Shown: positions 22,900 through 35,172 of the stretch, piece by piece
Numbering within the stretch: position 1 is the stretch's first letter
Layout: each line of letters begins with the position of its first letter
Origin: Armillaria gallica
Taxonomy: Eukaryota; Basidiomycota; Agaricomycetes; Agaricales; Physalacriaceae
Direction of reading: 5' to 3'
NCBI GenBank assembly: GCA_037576215.1
Contig: JBANDB010000009.1
Location: forward strand, 62,001-126,000
DNA: 64,000 nucleotides
Position numbers and translations under genes: made by a program
Notes under the pieces: generated by a model
What the model was told of the DNA's origin: nothing
Databases searched by the model: none
What the model saw: only the letters and a program-made list of their open reading frames with translations

Positions 22900-25860
22900 T
22901 TTGTCGTGTACAATGCGTTAGTCCTACCTCACCTTACCAATGTCGTTATATGGAGCGATTCTTCAGGGACTGAGCGTTGGCATTGAGTTTCTCTTTGACG
23001 AAACGCATCGAGCCCAATGTCCTTTTAGATGCCCTTCAGCGTATCTGTGACGAAACCCGAATCTTTTCGTACGCTCTTCAGTCTTTAGTTAGCAAACTTG
23101 ACCCATCGTCCTGACGACTCTTCCTCAGCTGTGCGCTTTGACTCTTGACATGAGCACTTGAGCACTCATCGACATCCTACCTGGCTGTCGTGACCTCCGG
23201 GTACCTCGTTCATATCAATGGGGAAAGGCGCTTAATGATAGTTGTCTAGATATCAACAAACGTGTCATAAATTTTGCCTCAAACAAGGTAATATTTATTG
23301 TGTTGATTGGATGTATAATTGTGCTGATGGTACCGCCGTTTTCGATTTTTCGAAGGTCAGCGAGTGGGAGATAGGTTAGAGCCTGATTTACATGCTAGTA
23401 GCATTAAAGAGGAATAAGAGGGTTATTCCTCTAGGAAGATATCGTGTGGATTAATGGCTTTCGATTCTGTCCTATAGAACTCCATCTGATAACGGTTTTT
23501 TTTTCTTGCTTTAGGTGTTCGATCCCCACTTGTCGTTCGGCTCTAGTCTCGTCTCGTCATTCGTTAGCTCAGCCGTCGCGTGTCACTCGTGGGACTCGAG
23601 GTCATGTTTGAAAAAAAAGCAGTGATTAAAATTCGAGGTAAAGGCTGCGTAAAAGTTAGCTATCTAATATTTTATCAACAATGTGTTTTTCGACGCGTCG
23701 ATCACGTGTGTTGATCCGGTACAAATCGGACAGGATATGCTTCTCATCGACCATCATTGTCATTTCCTCTTTGTAGCCAACACTGGTTTTGAGGTACGCT
23801 TTCTTGTGTCATCAATTTTTATCCGGCAGCACTAAATAAATTACACGACCATGCTAGAGACAAGCGCTAGGTATGGATAGACCCCAACTGTAAAGCAAGG
23901 CGATTCACGAGATGAATATGGACATATGACAGAATATGCGTGAGTAGTCAGGCCTTCAGGACGGATGTCTCTGACTTGACCGCATATGCGGTGCGTACAT
24001 GACCCATATAGTCAGCGTTTGAGATTGACAGAGATTTCATTAGAAAATATCGATGCATCCAGACTAGGTTGCAGCTCATCACAGCTACGGTCTGACCGAC
24101 GAACTCTAATGGAACGATGACTGCAAGTCACTCGCCGAATGCCATGACTGACTTGATTTCGAGACATCCTGGCGAGTCTGTTTGGACAATCCGAGGTGTG
24201 TACCCTTCGGATCTGCGAAAGGTTTCCTTCTGATATCCTATCCAGGCTCTTCGAAAGCTGAGATCGAGACGTGATTGAAAATTCTTAACCCAACTACTCG
24301 ACAACAAAGGCGAAGACCTTAGATATCCGATGCGCCTTTGCTCTGACACCAGAGTCAGTGCTCGGCCCATATACGAATGCACGAGGCGGACCCATAAACA
24401 TGATAGCCGAGGTGTATTCCGTTGTACTGCCTGATCGCCATCGTCTTTAGTTCCATCGACTTTCTCATCCAATGCTAGACAATGCGCATATAGCCAGCCC
24501 TTCCATTAGCTTGTACTGAGCGGACCTGAAGATTGAATGGATGTACTCATGGTGAAAGGAGTCTAGTCCGGCTGTCCATTCTCCGGGAGATTCAAGGTTC
24601 TGTAATCGGGAGGTAGGTCTGTCAGCTTTTGGGGAACGCGAGCTGATGGTTTGGCAGCATACATCCCTTGTTTTCTTCCGCTGCGTGGAGCTTTTAAGCC
24701 TGTGAAGGGTACCGCGTCGTGAATACTGTAGGCTAGGTCTAAATTCCTTCAGAACGAACAGGTCATTAGTGCTTCAGCAGTTGTCGTTCCTCAGAAAGAA
24801 CCAAATCTGAAACCTTAGTCTAGTATTAGGATTACTGGGGAACAACTCGTCCTAGTCATTGATCATGTCGAATATGCGACCTCTGCGCTAAAGAGACTCA
24901 ATTACTCTGTGTTGCCTATGTTGCACAAAGCTTTTGGTCGGCTTGTCCTAGACGGGTCGATGGGGCCGGCAAGTCTTGGAAAATAGTCACCGACATCCAT
25001 CCTGGCGACTGAACACTGAATCTTCCAGTGAGAATTTGGACTTAGTTGTTCGTCTGCGCCCATCCTGGAATTAGAACACCCGGTATGTTGTCTTTGTCTT
25101 CGGTGGTCCTTTGTGTTCTCACGGCCTTTCAAAGATCTGCTTATCTTTTTAGACTTTCCGTCCATAATTCGTTGCGACGTTGGATTCAAATAATATATCG
25201 CATAGCAATGTATAATGCTGCTAAATTGCCAAATCTATCGCTTATGGAGTCTTGACGCGATTCTTTCACTCCTCGCTTCAGTTTGGCTCTCGTGACCTCG
25301 TTCGAGATGTCAGATCTTCGAATTGATTGCTGACCTACTACTCCGCTCGAATGAAGTGCGCACTTGTTTGAATTGTCGGAACCCGGATCTTCCTTCTAAG
25401 TGCTACGTCTGCGTTGTTAACCTTTGAATAATGCTCCATTCTAATAGCTTATGCGGACAGAGCTGTTTAGTCGATCCAACTACGCCTCATCTCATTTCTC
25501 CTTCCAACGTCGTCTCTGATATCTAGAGACAAAGAGGATTATAATAGTTAGAAAATCAGACAATCTCTAGGCGATTGAACACCAAGTACTCCATCTAACT
25601 AGGACGTTGCTATGCCTCGGAATCCAAACCGGGTTAATAGTCCTCTTTCGGTGCTAACAGATTCTTAAGCTAAAAAGCTGTTCGGCACTCTGTTTCATCA
25701 TTATTACCAGGTTCACGAACATTGTGAAAGATCCGTGCCGCGTAGTCTTTATATAATTCGTCGTAAGTCGATCCGGCCAATGTACTACAGCTCATCCCTG
25801 ACTTCCAATAGGGCGGTAGGTTCAACGACAGCTTGAAGAAACACAGAAATGGACATACCT
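22900..25860. other. long stretch without a supported gene
   Basis: Coding fossils may be present: plus 23030-23115 reads DALQRICDETRIFSYALQSL; minus 24128-24472 is open for 114 codons without motifs. A minus ORF at 25670-26071 spans into R4. The sequence GTCTAGATATCAACAAACGTG at 23244 recurs at 16350 and 36155. Nothing else could be supported. Confidence 0.35.
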
Positions 25861-25869
25861 TTGAATATA

Positions 25870-26300
25870 CAGACAGCCGTTCGCTACAGCCTCCTCTTCG
25901 CGGAATCTGAGTAACGAACTTGAAGGCGTCCAAGAATCCTTCCGAAACCTGCTCAGAAATTGACGTCCTTCCGCCGAGCAGATCTGTATGTTTATTCTGA
26001 ACCTCGGTTATTAGACACCCATGGTTTGATTCCTGGGTTCCATGTCGCACTGGGTTGTCGTGTACCTGCATTCCAACGTTAGCTCGGCCTCGATTTTTTT
26101 TTGTAGATTTGACGTACCCAGGGCGTCCACCGCAATTAAATGCCCAAAAATAGTTGTGGATTAAAAACAGAAAAATCCGCCACTATACTACACACATCAT
26201 ATCTGTCTTTGTCTTTGTTGTTAATAATGAGAACGAACCGTCATCAAGCCTGTGTTCCTCCAGTATATTCGGGGAGCAAAGTTGGACCAACATCTCCGTT
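25870..26300. repeat. repeat unit R4, copy 2
   Basis: Homologous to 10140-10560. The minus frame 25670-26071 covers it and reads TSISEQVSEGFLDAFKFVTQ, which is protein-like but not recognised. The matching minus frame in copy 1 has stops. Confidence 0.55.
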
Positions 26301-27050
26301 TCTCCTGGATGGCTATAGTTTGATATTAGAAAAGAAGAGCGCGCAAGAACAAGAAACCAAGCTGTATGAGATTACATTTGCCTTCAGTTATTGTAGTCGT
26401 GTTCGAAGGTAAAAGATTTCTCTTCGAGCTCTGCCTGCCAAGACGGGGAGCGAGAGAAAGCCATGGGAGTCTCGGGAAGAGTAGATGGCGCCGCGGACCA
26501 CCCAACTCTATTTGTAAAGAGGGAATTTTCAAGCCTCGAACATAGGTCAGCTAAACGATCGCATAACTGAGAGACATCTCTTCTTTTGTGCTCTACTTTC
26601 AGATTTCAAAGTTTGCGTTAGATCATGAATGATGCCTGTAGGAAAAAATTGAGATCCGGATATGATTATAGACACGCCAACCAGACAAGAGGGGTTTTCA
26701 GAATGACGATGAGATGGAGCGACCCATGCATGGGGATAAGATTACGGGGCACAACTGCGGCTGGTGAACCTTGAGTCGGTCTGCCAAGCGATAGCGGAGG
26801 GAGAGATATTCGCCTTGGCGTGAGAGCAGAGAGAAGGCAGGTATAGATATTGGTGGCGAGGTACGCGGCAACGAGGTCACCATCGTCGTTACAAAAGAAG
26901 TTAAGAACAGATTTCAGAGAGGTAAATTTTTTACAAGAGAGTGTGAGCTGGCAGTGAGAGTCGATAATATTTCTCCAATAGAAGCCGCGAGAAAGCTGTG
27001 GGAGTGTATGGGAGGATTGTGGCGAGCGCTTCTAGTAGCAAAGGTACAAG
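26301..27050. other. no gene recognised
   Basis: Purine-rich on the plus strand, with GAGAG-type runs around 26900-27010. No open frame of merit. Confidence 0.35.
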
Positions 27051-27059
27051 GAACGACGG

Positions 27060-28640
27060 GCCGGTCTCCCGTCAAGCGCGTATATAGCATTGTTTGCGTT
27101 TATTGATCTTGCCTCATCTTCACCGAAACGTTCGTCTAGCGTATCTTCAGCTGATGTGCGATAATACCCATGGCTGGACGCACGTCTGGTGGTAGACCTC
27201 GATCGCGACAGAATACTTGAAGCTATGGTTTGGTCATGCTTTGAAACCGTCGATTTAGGGAAAGGCTTCAGGAAGAATGGATTTGGTGCGTGATAGTCAG
27301 GCGTTTGGAACAGAGAGCTGATGGAAATAACAGTTTGTAGGAAGCGGCCTGCAATGCGAGCACACTCAAGTCATTTCAACGTCCTCGACTTATGGAAAGG
27401 AATGGCCGATGCTCTCGGAAGTGACGGAAGCCTTGCCAGACATTTCACTAATTCAGAAGATCCCTCGTAGTGCTTGCAGCCACCAGAACAATAACGGCTT
27501 CTCGAAATCCAACGCTTGCCCGCTATCTCTCAACCTTCTGGTGGCCCTGTAGCCTTCGTGCCACTGCACATCCGGACGCCTCCTTCTTCCATAGCACTTC
27601 ACGTCACTATACCCCACGTCAATTCCCAACACTCATAGCGCGACGACCACTCTGTGGCAGAGAACCTAACACTCTTCGTATGTCATATCTTACCCTGCTC
27701 CTTCTCTCGCTCATGCATCTTTAGCATCCGGCCATCCCATCCTTGCTAGCAACGCACAACGAATATGACGTCGCTTCACAGGGAACCAAAGGACTGCATA
27801 CACTCCATGCAGAAGACAGATCTTCTGGTTCGTGTCGATTTCTTCTGGCACAGGCGTAGCTGAACTATGCATAGATACGTGTCCCGAGCGCAGGCTAGAG
27901 TGTTGAGACGAACGTTAGCAATATGCTTGGCTGCTTCGCCTTGTTGCTAGCATTGAAGGAAAGCACCGCATAGATGCGCATCAGTTGGGGAGTATGCGGT
28001 CACTGCAGCTCTGTGCGACTTTTGATGGGATTGTGGTGTTCATCATGATCTGAAAACGAGGTGTGGTATCATAATCGTACGTCTACCTTTTCGTCTGGAC
28101 AGCTCGATCTCCTGACATATCATCATAGTATAATTTCATGTAACTTCCGTGCTGAATATCAACGGACGCCCATTTTATCAGAACATGCATGCAATAACCT
28201 CCACTCTGAGTACTTGGGTACGGCCGTCGGTTCGTTGGAGGCGCAACTAGGTAATGAGACCTCCTCGTCGCTTGCACATAATCGATGCCAATTTTACCAC
28301 CACGACCCGTTTTTGGCTATCATCGTCGTGGTGTCTTCCTTCTCATCTTCCTCCGCTCCCGCCAATCAAAATCCTCAACTCTAGCCGCCCCAGCGTTAGC
28401 TCAGAAACCCAAAACTTCGACCTCTTGATTTTTTACCTTACATGGCACACCGCACATGCCCGTACATACCAGGGCGACCGCACACGGTATTCACAATCTG
28501 AGATGGTGACATACCCACCGTATCTGATCCTGTGCCATGGACGTTTCCACCATCACCGTGTCTTTCCCGGAACTCTCAGCGCAATCGTCTCCTTGACTAA
28601 TAGCGCGCGCGTCATATTGGGCGGGTTGAACTGAATGACG
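27060..28640 (+). repeat. repeat unit R1, copy 2 (long form)
   Basis: Collinear with 11450-12690 over the first 1.2 kb, and with 48881-50490 over its whole length. The right extension (28260-28640) has landmarks GGCTATCATCGTCGTGG, TAGCTCAGAAACCCAAA, TACCAGGGCGACCGCACACGG and GTCATATTGGGC. CpG content is normal, so it is a useful reference for the CpG-poor copy 3. Confidence 0.7.
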
Positions 28641-28859
28641 AGGTTCTTTCTCCGTCTAGCAGTGCAAAGAGCCACCCGTTAGTGATGGCTTAGCTCACAA
28701 GAGAGAAGGGCGCTGAAACCGCTGTGTTCCCATTCTCACAGAGGTATGAAAGAAGCGATGCGTGGCCATACTCTTTCCTTCGTCAGGACCGGCCCGATGC
28801 CCGGTTTACATCAATTGATCCCAACTTTTTACATTATCGTCATCACCCACTCCCTCCAT

Positions 28860-29560
28860 TTCGCCCAACCTTCGCCTCAGACATCTTCTGCGGCAGTCTG
28901 CACGGGTTGTGATTTCCCGATTAACACTGGGGATAGATAGACGTGAATGCAAGTTTTGCAAAAGAGGTGAACGAAAACCTGCGATTCTCGCTCGTATATG
29001 CCCTGACACTAGCAACATCATTTCAACGTCGTCGAGCTATGGAGTGGAATACGGACTACCGACACTCTCCTCGCCCAGGACCTTTACATCTAAGCGCTCA
29101 GCCTCTGACTCGTGCATTTGGAAACGAGGGCAGATACCGGTGAGAGTCGCTTTTACTTTCTTGTGACATAAACCTAGTTGAACCTTGCTTATGGGTATAT
29201 CCGGGCTCCGAGAACGACATTACCCCCTGTTAAGTCAAGAATAACTACATTTATGTAGCACAGTCGTCGAGCTGGAGCGCACGTCGGGGAGTATGAGGTA
29301 AGAAGACATCTAGTCAACTCTGCGTGACTCATGAAGTCTTCGTTCTCCGCAGGCGATTTATGAGGAATCCTAAAATTACAACCACGCGTCCGCATGGTAT
29401 GACAAAGTGTGAACAAGCATATATTCATGTAACTGCCGTAGCAAATACAACGGATGTCTGTTTTTCAATGTCATATCTGAGCCGTCATAAATCGTTCGTT
29501 TCACCTATTTTACAGAGGAATGAACCAACGTCACCATGTTGAAGACCGAACCATCCAGCC
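28860..29560 (+). repeat. repeat unit R2, copy 2
   Basis: Homologous to 13290-14090 and placed directly after R1, as in the first R1-R2 pair. The exon-like part of copy 1 is interrupted by stops here. It ends near ATTCATGTAACTGCCGTAGC and GTTTTTCAATGTCA. Confidence 0.65.
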
Positions 29561-29645
29561 CTCTCCAAAACTGCTGGCGAAGTCGTCCTCTGGCCGTTTC
29601 AGGCTTGGCTCAAATGCGATAGGGGTCCGACTCGGTCGTAGTTTA

Positions 29646-29716
29646 AGGGGAATTGAACTTCAAAAAATGTAACCGATAGTAAGAGACGCAACACCCAAGC
29701 TGCAAGTGAATAGGTA
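29646..29716 (-). repeat. decayed tRNA-like sequence (S1 family) beside R3
   Basis: The minus strand B box reads GTTCAATTCCCC (CG changed to CA) and GGTGTTGCG lies in the anticodon position. The A box is not convincing. It sits just left of the GGGCCGGTCTTCC start of R3 copy 2, the same arrangement as at 20210. Confidence 0.45.
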
Positions 29717-29739
29717 ACATTTTCGGCGGAAGTGAAATA

Positions 29740-30990
29740 GGAAGGACGGGCCGGTCTTCCGTCCCGGCACTTTTTACATCTATTGATCTTTCCTCTTATT
29801 AAGACAACTTTCGCCAGCATATCCTCGGCTTGCATGGAGTTGTACTCGTGTTATGCGAGGGATTTTCACGCGTCGAATACCTACAGTTCCAGCTCGCCCG
29901 TACTCGGACGCCATCGATTTGTGGAATGGAAGAACAGCGACTGCTAATGGTTCAGATTAGGGAGGACCTTTGGCCAATGGCGCGTGATAGTTAAATATTT
30001 CTCACGGGAAGCTGATGGAATCAATAGTTCGAGCGAGACCAACAGCACCACGAGCAAGAGGCGCGCGGCACGATGACTGCAACAGCGTGGCAGTATCATC
30101 TCGACGTCATCGACTTATGATGGCAAGGCCCGACCGATGCTCTTATCAGATTTAGCCCTCGCGAATCATAGCACAGCGGACAGCGGCTTCTTGAATCCAG
30201 TCTATCCATCTCTACCGGACCCAGACCAGTTCTATAACGTCTCCTATCGCCCTATCGCCTGCTGTGTCTCAACCTCTTCGTATACCTGTATCATCTCCTG
30301 TCACTGTGCCTTATGTCAAGTTCCCGCCATTCACAACGCGGCGACTGTACTGCAGCAAAAATTCTCGCGTGCTCCGGAGATATAGTCCAACCGAGTATGC
30401 CATATCTTACCCGGCCTTTATCTCCCTCACTCTCCTTGTGGCATCCAGTCCTCGCTTCCATAATACCTGTGCCAAATGAATGAGAAGGGGTTTTTCAAAG
30501 CACCCAAGAAACGCGTATACTCCACGCAGAGAATGGTTCGCTTTGATTTCATCCGGCAACGACCTAGCTGACCTTTGCTTAGATACGGGCTGTGGGCGTA
30601 GCAGGGACTGGCGGGGCTGATACTATCGTTTGCTGTCATTGTCGGTGTGAAGACACTTTGATTGCTGCATCGTCGGACTTGAGAACACTGCATATATGCG
30701 TACCGGTTCGGGAGTACGACGTCTCTTCAGCTCCGTGCGAGTCCTGATGAGAATACGGCAACACGAAAAAGAAGCTCTACTATCATAATTGTACGTCCGC
30801 CTTTTCGTCTCAACGTTTAGACTTCCTTCTGACATATGAATCTAGATACTTTTATGTAAATACTAAATACTATACTAAATACGGACGGATTTCCATCTTA
30901 CCGACGGAGACGTCAGGCAATCCCAAAGGATACGCATGTCGTTACTTATTCGGGTATTCAAAAACCCTGTTCAGAAGAACGACAACATAA
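29740..30990 (+). repeat. repeat unit R3, copy 2
   Basis: Collinear with R3 copies 1 and 3. Landmarks: GGACGGGCCGGTCTTCC, GCCATCGATTTGTGGAATGG, CATCTCGACGTCATCGACTT, GTCACTGTGCCTTATGTCAA, GCATATATGCGTACCGG, TACTTTTATGTAAATACT. Best matched to copy 3 (57540-58930), which has lost most CpGs. Confidence 0.7.
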
Positions 30991-30999
30991 TATTCCACA

Positions 31000-31082
31000 T
31001 GACCCTCAATGGGAATCGAACAGCCCAAAACAATGCAGAATGCCCACATACTACACCCGGCCGCTGAACTACAGATGCTGCA
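31000..31082 (-). repeat. tRNA-like sequence (S1 family) after R3
   Basis: Minus A box TAGTTCAGCGG and B box GTTCGATTCCC are both perfect and lie 40 bases apart. It follows R3 copy 2 directly. The same pair (R3 then tRNA-like) recurs at 59003-59085. Confidence 0.6.
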
Positions 31083-31229
31083 ATGTACGATTCCGCAGGG
31101 TTCCGACTATACAACTCCTTACCGGCTAGTTCCCCATACTGGGTGTTGATTCCTGCACCTAATATTTATACCGTGGTCCTACAAAGCCTGATCTATTTAA
31201 CTGTCGCTGATTCGTCTTCACAGGATGCA

Positions 31230-31800
31230 CTTATCGCTTCTTTCTTTGCCGTGTGAACGATCTACTGGATCAACGAGCATAGTAGCGCATAAATCATTTC
31301 CTACGTGTTATAGATGCTCTGATCCTAGAACGAGCAAAAGTCCGATGGATAGAACTTACGGAACGATACCTAATGGAATAGCCGGTCGGTGAAACACGCT
31401 GCTACGTTTGGCATACATTTCACGGGCTATCGATGAATTCAAGCATGAGGTAGAATGAAACGAAATATCCTACATGTGCCTGGGTAGCATTGATGTTGGC
31501 AGCTCATTTGATATTCCAATTACATCATACCAGAAAAATCACTTGTCATCGTTTCAAGGGCAAGGTAGGTCTAACATTCATTCCAGCGCTCATGTTCCTC
31601 TCGTTCCACTCACAGATATCTTCCAGAAGTTGGGATTGAAAATCGGAGAATAGCAAGTCTCGTTCATCCTCCCTTCGCTAGACAATCCTGGGCTTCCGGA
31701 TTGAGGATCCATGTTAAATCATGAGCGACTCAAGTCTCTTTCGGAACGCCAGGTACTTCCGTGATTACTGACCATGACTTAAGGTAAATGATGGACAGCC
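31230..31800 (+). repeat. repeat unit R6, copy 1
   Basis: Homologous to 60960-61530. Landmarks: GATCAACGAGCATAGTAGCG, ACCTAATGGAATAGCC, GCTGCTACGTTTGGCATAC, ATCTTCCAGAAGTTGGGATTG, CGTTCATCCTCCCTTCGCT. Non-coding as far as I can see. Confidence 0.65.
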
Positions 31801-31989
31801 CTCTAGATGAAATGAACGACTAAAGCGAGACCGTCGGCAACACGATCAAGAGATACACAACATGACCAAGGACAGTGAGCGACAGCAGAACGGTGGCAAC
31901 TTGAGCCGCACCTGCAGGTAGTGTAATCAATTATCTTCAGTCTCTCGTCATCCTGCAATACGCAGGAAAGTTTCACCACCCCACACGCG

Positions 31990-32288
31990 ATATGTGACCT
32001 TCAGGGTCTTCCCGGAATCTATCGGCGGTTCTCCCGACTGGGTAAGTCGCGTCTTACCATGCCCTTCTCGAGCTCACATTCCTTTAGGATCTAGTCCAGT
32101 CATGGTAGCGACGCGCAACAAATGTCACGTTATTAGTTGGATGAACCAACGGATCCCTACATTTATATGTAGGCGAGGTCTTCCGGTGTGTATCATTGCT
32201 TTGGTTTCCAGAGGCAAACACATAGCTGAACTATGCTTAGCACGGGCTTAGAGGTGTATCCATACCTGGTGGAGTGCACATTGTCATG
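31990..32288 (+). repeat. partial R1-like fragment
   Basis: CTTACCATGCCCTTCTCGAGC, TAGGATCTAGTCC and GCAACAAATGTCACG match the middle of R1 (near 12035-12130), followed by a short R-type tail near 32330-32360. The plus frame 31994-32251 is a by-product. Confidence 0.45.
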
Positions 32289-33103
32289 TCAAGTCGGGAA
32301 GAAGTACATTTTGATATCATCGTACGTGTCTTTTTCATCTAAACGGTTCGATTTAAGCGCTGCAGTGTGAGAAACGTGCAGTCAGGCAGAAAACCGTTCC
32401 GACTTACATTTATCGATGAATACGCCCCGGCCCTTCAATATGCTGCTGGTCACAAACACAGCCCGGGGATGACAGGCCCGTCCCTTCCCAGAGCGGCGCG
32501 TGAAAAGCACAAAGTTGATGTCGATGGGAAATTCACCATCGAGCGAAGCAGAGACGACCTCCATGATCCCTGACTCGACGGCTGGACGCGGGGCGATGAG
32601 ATCAGGTATACTGTCGGTGGGGACATTCAGGGTTACAGTAACGTCGAAAGAGTAGGCTTCATGCGGAGCGAGATCTCCTCGAGTAATGTCGCCCAGAGGA
32701 AGTTCAGATAACTCTATGGGGATTGAAAATTTTGTTCAATCATCTCGTCGCTCACGCTGGCTTTGACATGTAGACCACCAGATGGCATGCTCGTGACGGC
32801 ACCAGGATGCATAGACAAGGAGACTTTACATCGACGCTTTTGACTAGTCAGCCACAGGCCCTTGCGTCCTCTCTTCTTCTTCACCCTCTCGGCCCTCTTA
32901 AATCTGACAGAGTCATATGTACCAGCAAATGACCAGCCCGAACCGCATGCCTCGGTTTGGAACTGCCCGGCCACAGGTGTAGTAGAAGAAAATGGGATAG
33001 AGAAGTAAGACTTGACTTGCAATGTATTGCTAGACCAGTTATCAGGACGCGACTTTGCGACTTTGAAAGCAGCGGGACCGGCTGGCGTAGAGGAAAAAGA
33101 CAT
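32289..33103 (-). pseudogene. MATH/BTB-like protein, frameshifted
   Basis: From ATG 33103 the frame encodes MSFSSTPAGPAAFKVAKS, then a segment resembling a MATH-type N-terminal half (DNWSSNTLQVKSYFSIPFSS ... GLHVKASVSDEMIEQNF). A one-base loss in a T run (plus strand A run near 32726-32729) puts it out of frame. The next frame continues LPLGDITRGDLAPHEAYSF and ... FPIDINFVLFTRRSGKGRA, then PRAVFVTSSILKGR, the start of a BTB-like fold (D..F.LF....R, then P.AV.V.SSILK). A GTAAGT donor at 32407 and a 48-nt intron lead to a last short exon that lies inside R-type repeat sequence, so the BTB half is truncated. MATH/BTB proteins usually recruit substrates to cullin-3 ligases. The BTB assignment is tentative. 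Confidence 0.55.
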
Positions 33104-33442
33104 GGTGATCAATGATCAAGATTTGGTCGTGTTGCAGGACTTGCACGAGGCTCGGTGTACACACGATGCGTATGTAACTGCTTCCTGTTAGGGAATGATC
33201 AAGATAAGGTTCGTAGAAAGCTGGCGCCTATCGTGGGATATAGGAAAGTTTTCTCGTATTCACTGTGACGCACTGGTTATCGATGATCGATGAAGGATAG
33301 GCTACGACTGAGCTGGCCCCAGATATTTTTAGAGCTATGGCACGCAGTAGACCCAATTTGTTCATTATTGAGTTGATTGATCGTTGGATTAAAACTAGTC
33401 AGAACTTGGAAGAAGCATATTTCCGGTCGTAAATCGTCACCA

Positions 33443-33893
33443 TAGATTGAAACGGGCCAGGAAAATTTTGCGTTTGCGAGTTGCGTGCTTGCGTTCACTT
33501 GCGTTCATTTGCGTTCCTATCGATGTGTTTATGACATCATTAATGTATGTTAGTACATATGAGTTCAAGGGAAATATACGCACCAGAAGCTTTTTTGATC
33601 CTTAAGAGCTTTGGCCACTGTTCCGGATAGATTACAGTGTCAAGTTAGGTGTTTGAGACCTAATAAACAGTAAATCACCTACTCACGAGGTCCCGTTAGC
33701 CGGTCCAATGGTCTGATTGCACCATAATACCATCAGAAAATCATTGGAAGCCCGCACGCGAGTCAAAGCATGTGAACGCATCCACCAATCAAGCCAACGC
33801 AAGTGTTCCAATCACAAACGCGTGCGTTAAATTAACCTATGCATGCGTTCAAATGTTAACGCAAGCGTTCAAGCGAGAACGCAAATTGTAAAA
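33443..33893. mobile_element. TTGCG-array element, copy 1
   Basis: Left arm 33443-33520 has six TTGCG motifs, several in the form TTGCGTTC; right arm 33770-33893 has three CGCAA motifs in the complementary orientation. The core between (GATCCTTAAGAGCTTTGGCC, GTTCCGGATAGATTACAG, ACGAGGTCCCGTTAGCCGG, TGGTCTGATTGCACC) matches copy 2 at 38425-38990. The family begins near GGGCCAGGAAAATTTTGCG. No coding capacity, so presumably a non-autonomous DNA transposon. Confidence 0.65.
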
Positions 33894-33910
33894 CATCCCA
33901 CGCATGCGTA

Positions 33911-34751
33911 TGGGTGTAATAGCGTGAAAAAATTCGGGCCGGTCCAAGTTGTCTTTTTCCGAGTCGCAAGTTAATTGTCAGTACGCAAGTTTGCGTCTCT
34001 TTACAAGTTGGGTGTATTTTTATGGAGATAGTAATTAGCAAAGGTTCAACAGGGCGGGACGAGGTGTTGGACGGGCCGACATCACTTCCGTACTTAGTTT
34101 AGCTATCATGAGATTTACTTTTGTTCCCGTGGCAGCCTAGGCCTAAGCTCGTTGGGTCTTAAGCTTTCATTCCTCTAAGTACCATACCTGTTTCCTTGTC
34201 GCCGTTTCACGCGATCAAGTCAGATTGTCATGGACCTTTAGATATCTTGATCTCTGGATTTGTTCCTCAGTAAGAAACGAGCCTTCCAATCAGGTATGGA
34301 TGTCTTTTGTATGAATAAGGATTGATTCCTTTACTAGACTGCCTTTCAACCTTATCCAATGTCCAGACAATTAACTCTGAGTGATTGAAAATTGCTCTGC
34401 GAGCCAATGATAAACCAAACTCTGAGAACAGATTTTAAGAGTGTTCCATGGCTCAAGAAACAGCCTGCCGAGAGGCGTAGGTGCCACATTATTTCCCAGA
34501 AAGTCGGTGTTCCTACCGACATAGTCAATGATGGGTAATAGAGTAGGGGACCTGAGATTTGCATTATTTAACATATCACGGCCCGGCTCTTATTCCTTGA
34601 TTATTCCACGATTATTGCCAACAGAAAACTTGTGTAAAAACAACCCCGTAACTTGCAAGAGGATAGCTGTAAACTTGGGCATCAAAAATTAACTTGCGAC
34701 CTGAAAAGACAACTTGGGCTCGGCCCGAATTTTTACACGCTATTACGCCCA
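33911..34751 (+). mobile_element. 841-bp TIR element, left copy
   Basis: It starts TGGGTGTAATAGCG and ends CGCTATTACGCCCA, flanked by TA on both sides. The terminal inverted repeats extend about 60 bp (AAAATTCGGGCC..., AAGTTGTCTTTT, GTCGCAAGTTAATT). The right copy at 35173-36013 is exactly the same length in opposite orientation and nearly identical. TA duplication and short TIRs fit a Tc1/mariner-type non-autonomous element (inference). The 67- and 70-codon open frames inside are the same in both copies simply because the copies are nearly identical. Confidence 0.85.
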
Positions 34752-35172
34752 TACTATTACCCATATTCTAGTGTATATGGCCACACCTGTATTGCAGGAA
34801 GTTTATGCTGCTTTCACTTACCCATATTCATACCGGGCACTAGAAATTTAGCGTGGGTGCCTCCATGGTGTGCGACAACGCAAAGTTCTTGCCCGTTGAT
34901 ACCCGCTGGAAGGAAATTGGCTTCGCGTACTATGAAGATGTGGCTGCTACCGGATCCGATCTTACGCATCGTTTCGTCGACAGGCCTTACTTCTCGGATA
35001 TGACAAGATCTCGCGCAGCACTCGCCTGACGAAATGACCAGATAATGACCCCTCGACTGCAGTGAAGTCACTGGTAATCCACATTCTGCGGAGAAAGTCG
35101 TCTCGTGTAGTGCCAAATCTGTATGCGGATGATTTGTGCTTACCAACGAAGGTCCTGTCTGTTGTGGACGTA
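34752..35172. other. 421-bp spacer between inverted element copies
   Basis: The minus strand is open through it (part of 34814-35230), with SSHIFIVREANFLPAGINGQ and a SCHIREVRPVDETM segment. The latter resembles GYIREVRPTDKDV on the minus strand near 14106, and the DNA shares GCCTTACTTCTCGGATAT. The spacer is therefore probably an old repeat fragment related to the region left of R5a. Confidence 0.45.

Noticed and set aside
16098..31082. Functional tRNA genes
   Set aside because: A and B boxes are present, but stems are mismatched, position 8 and T stems are poor, and one copy has an internal T7 run that would stop Pol III.
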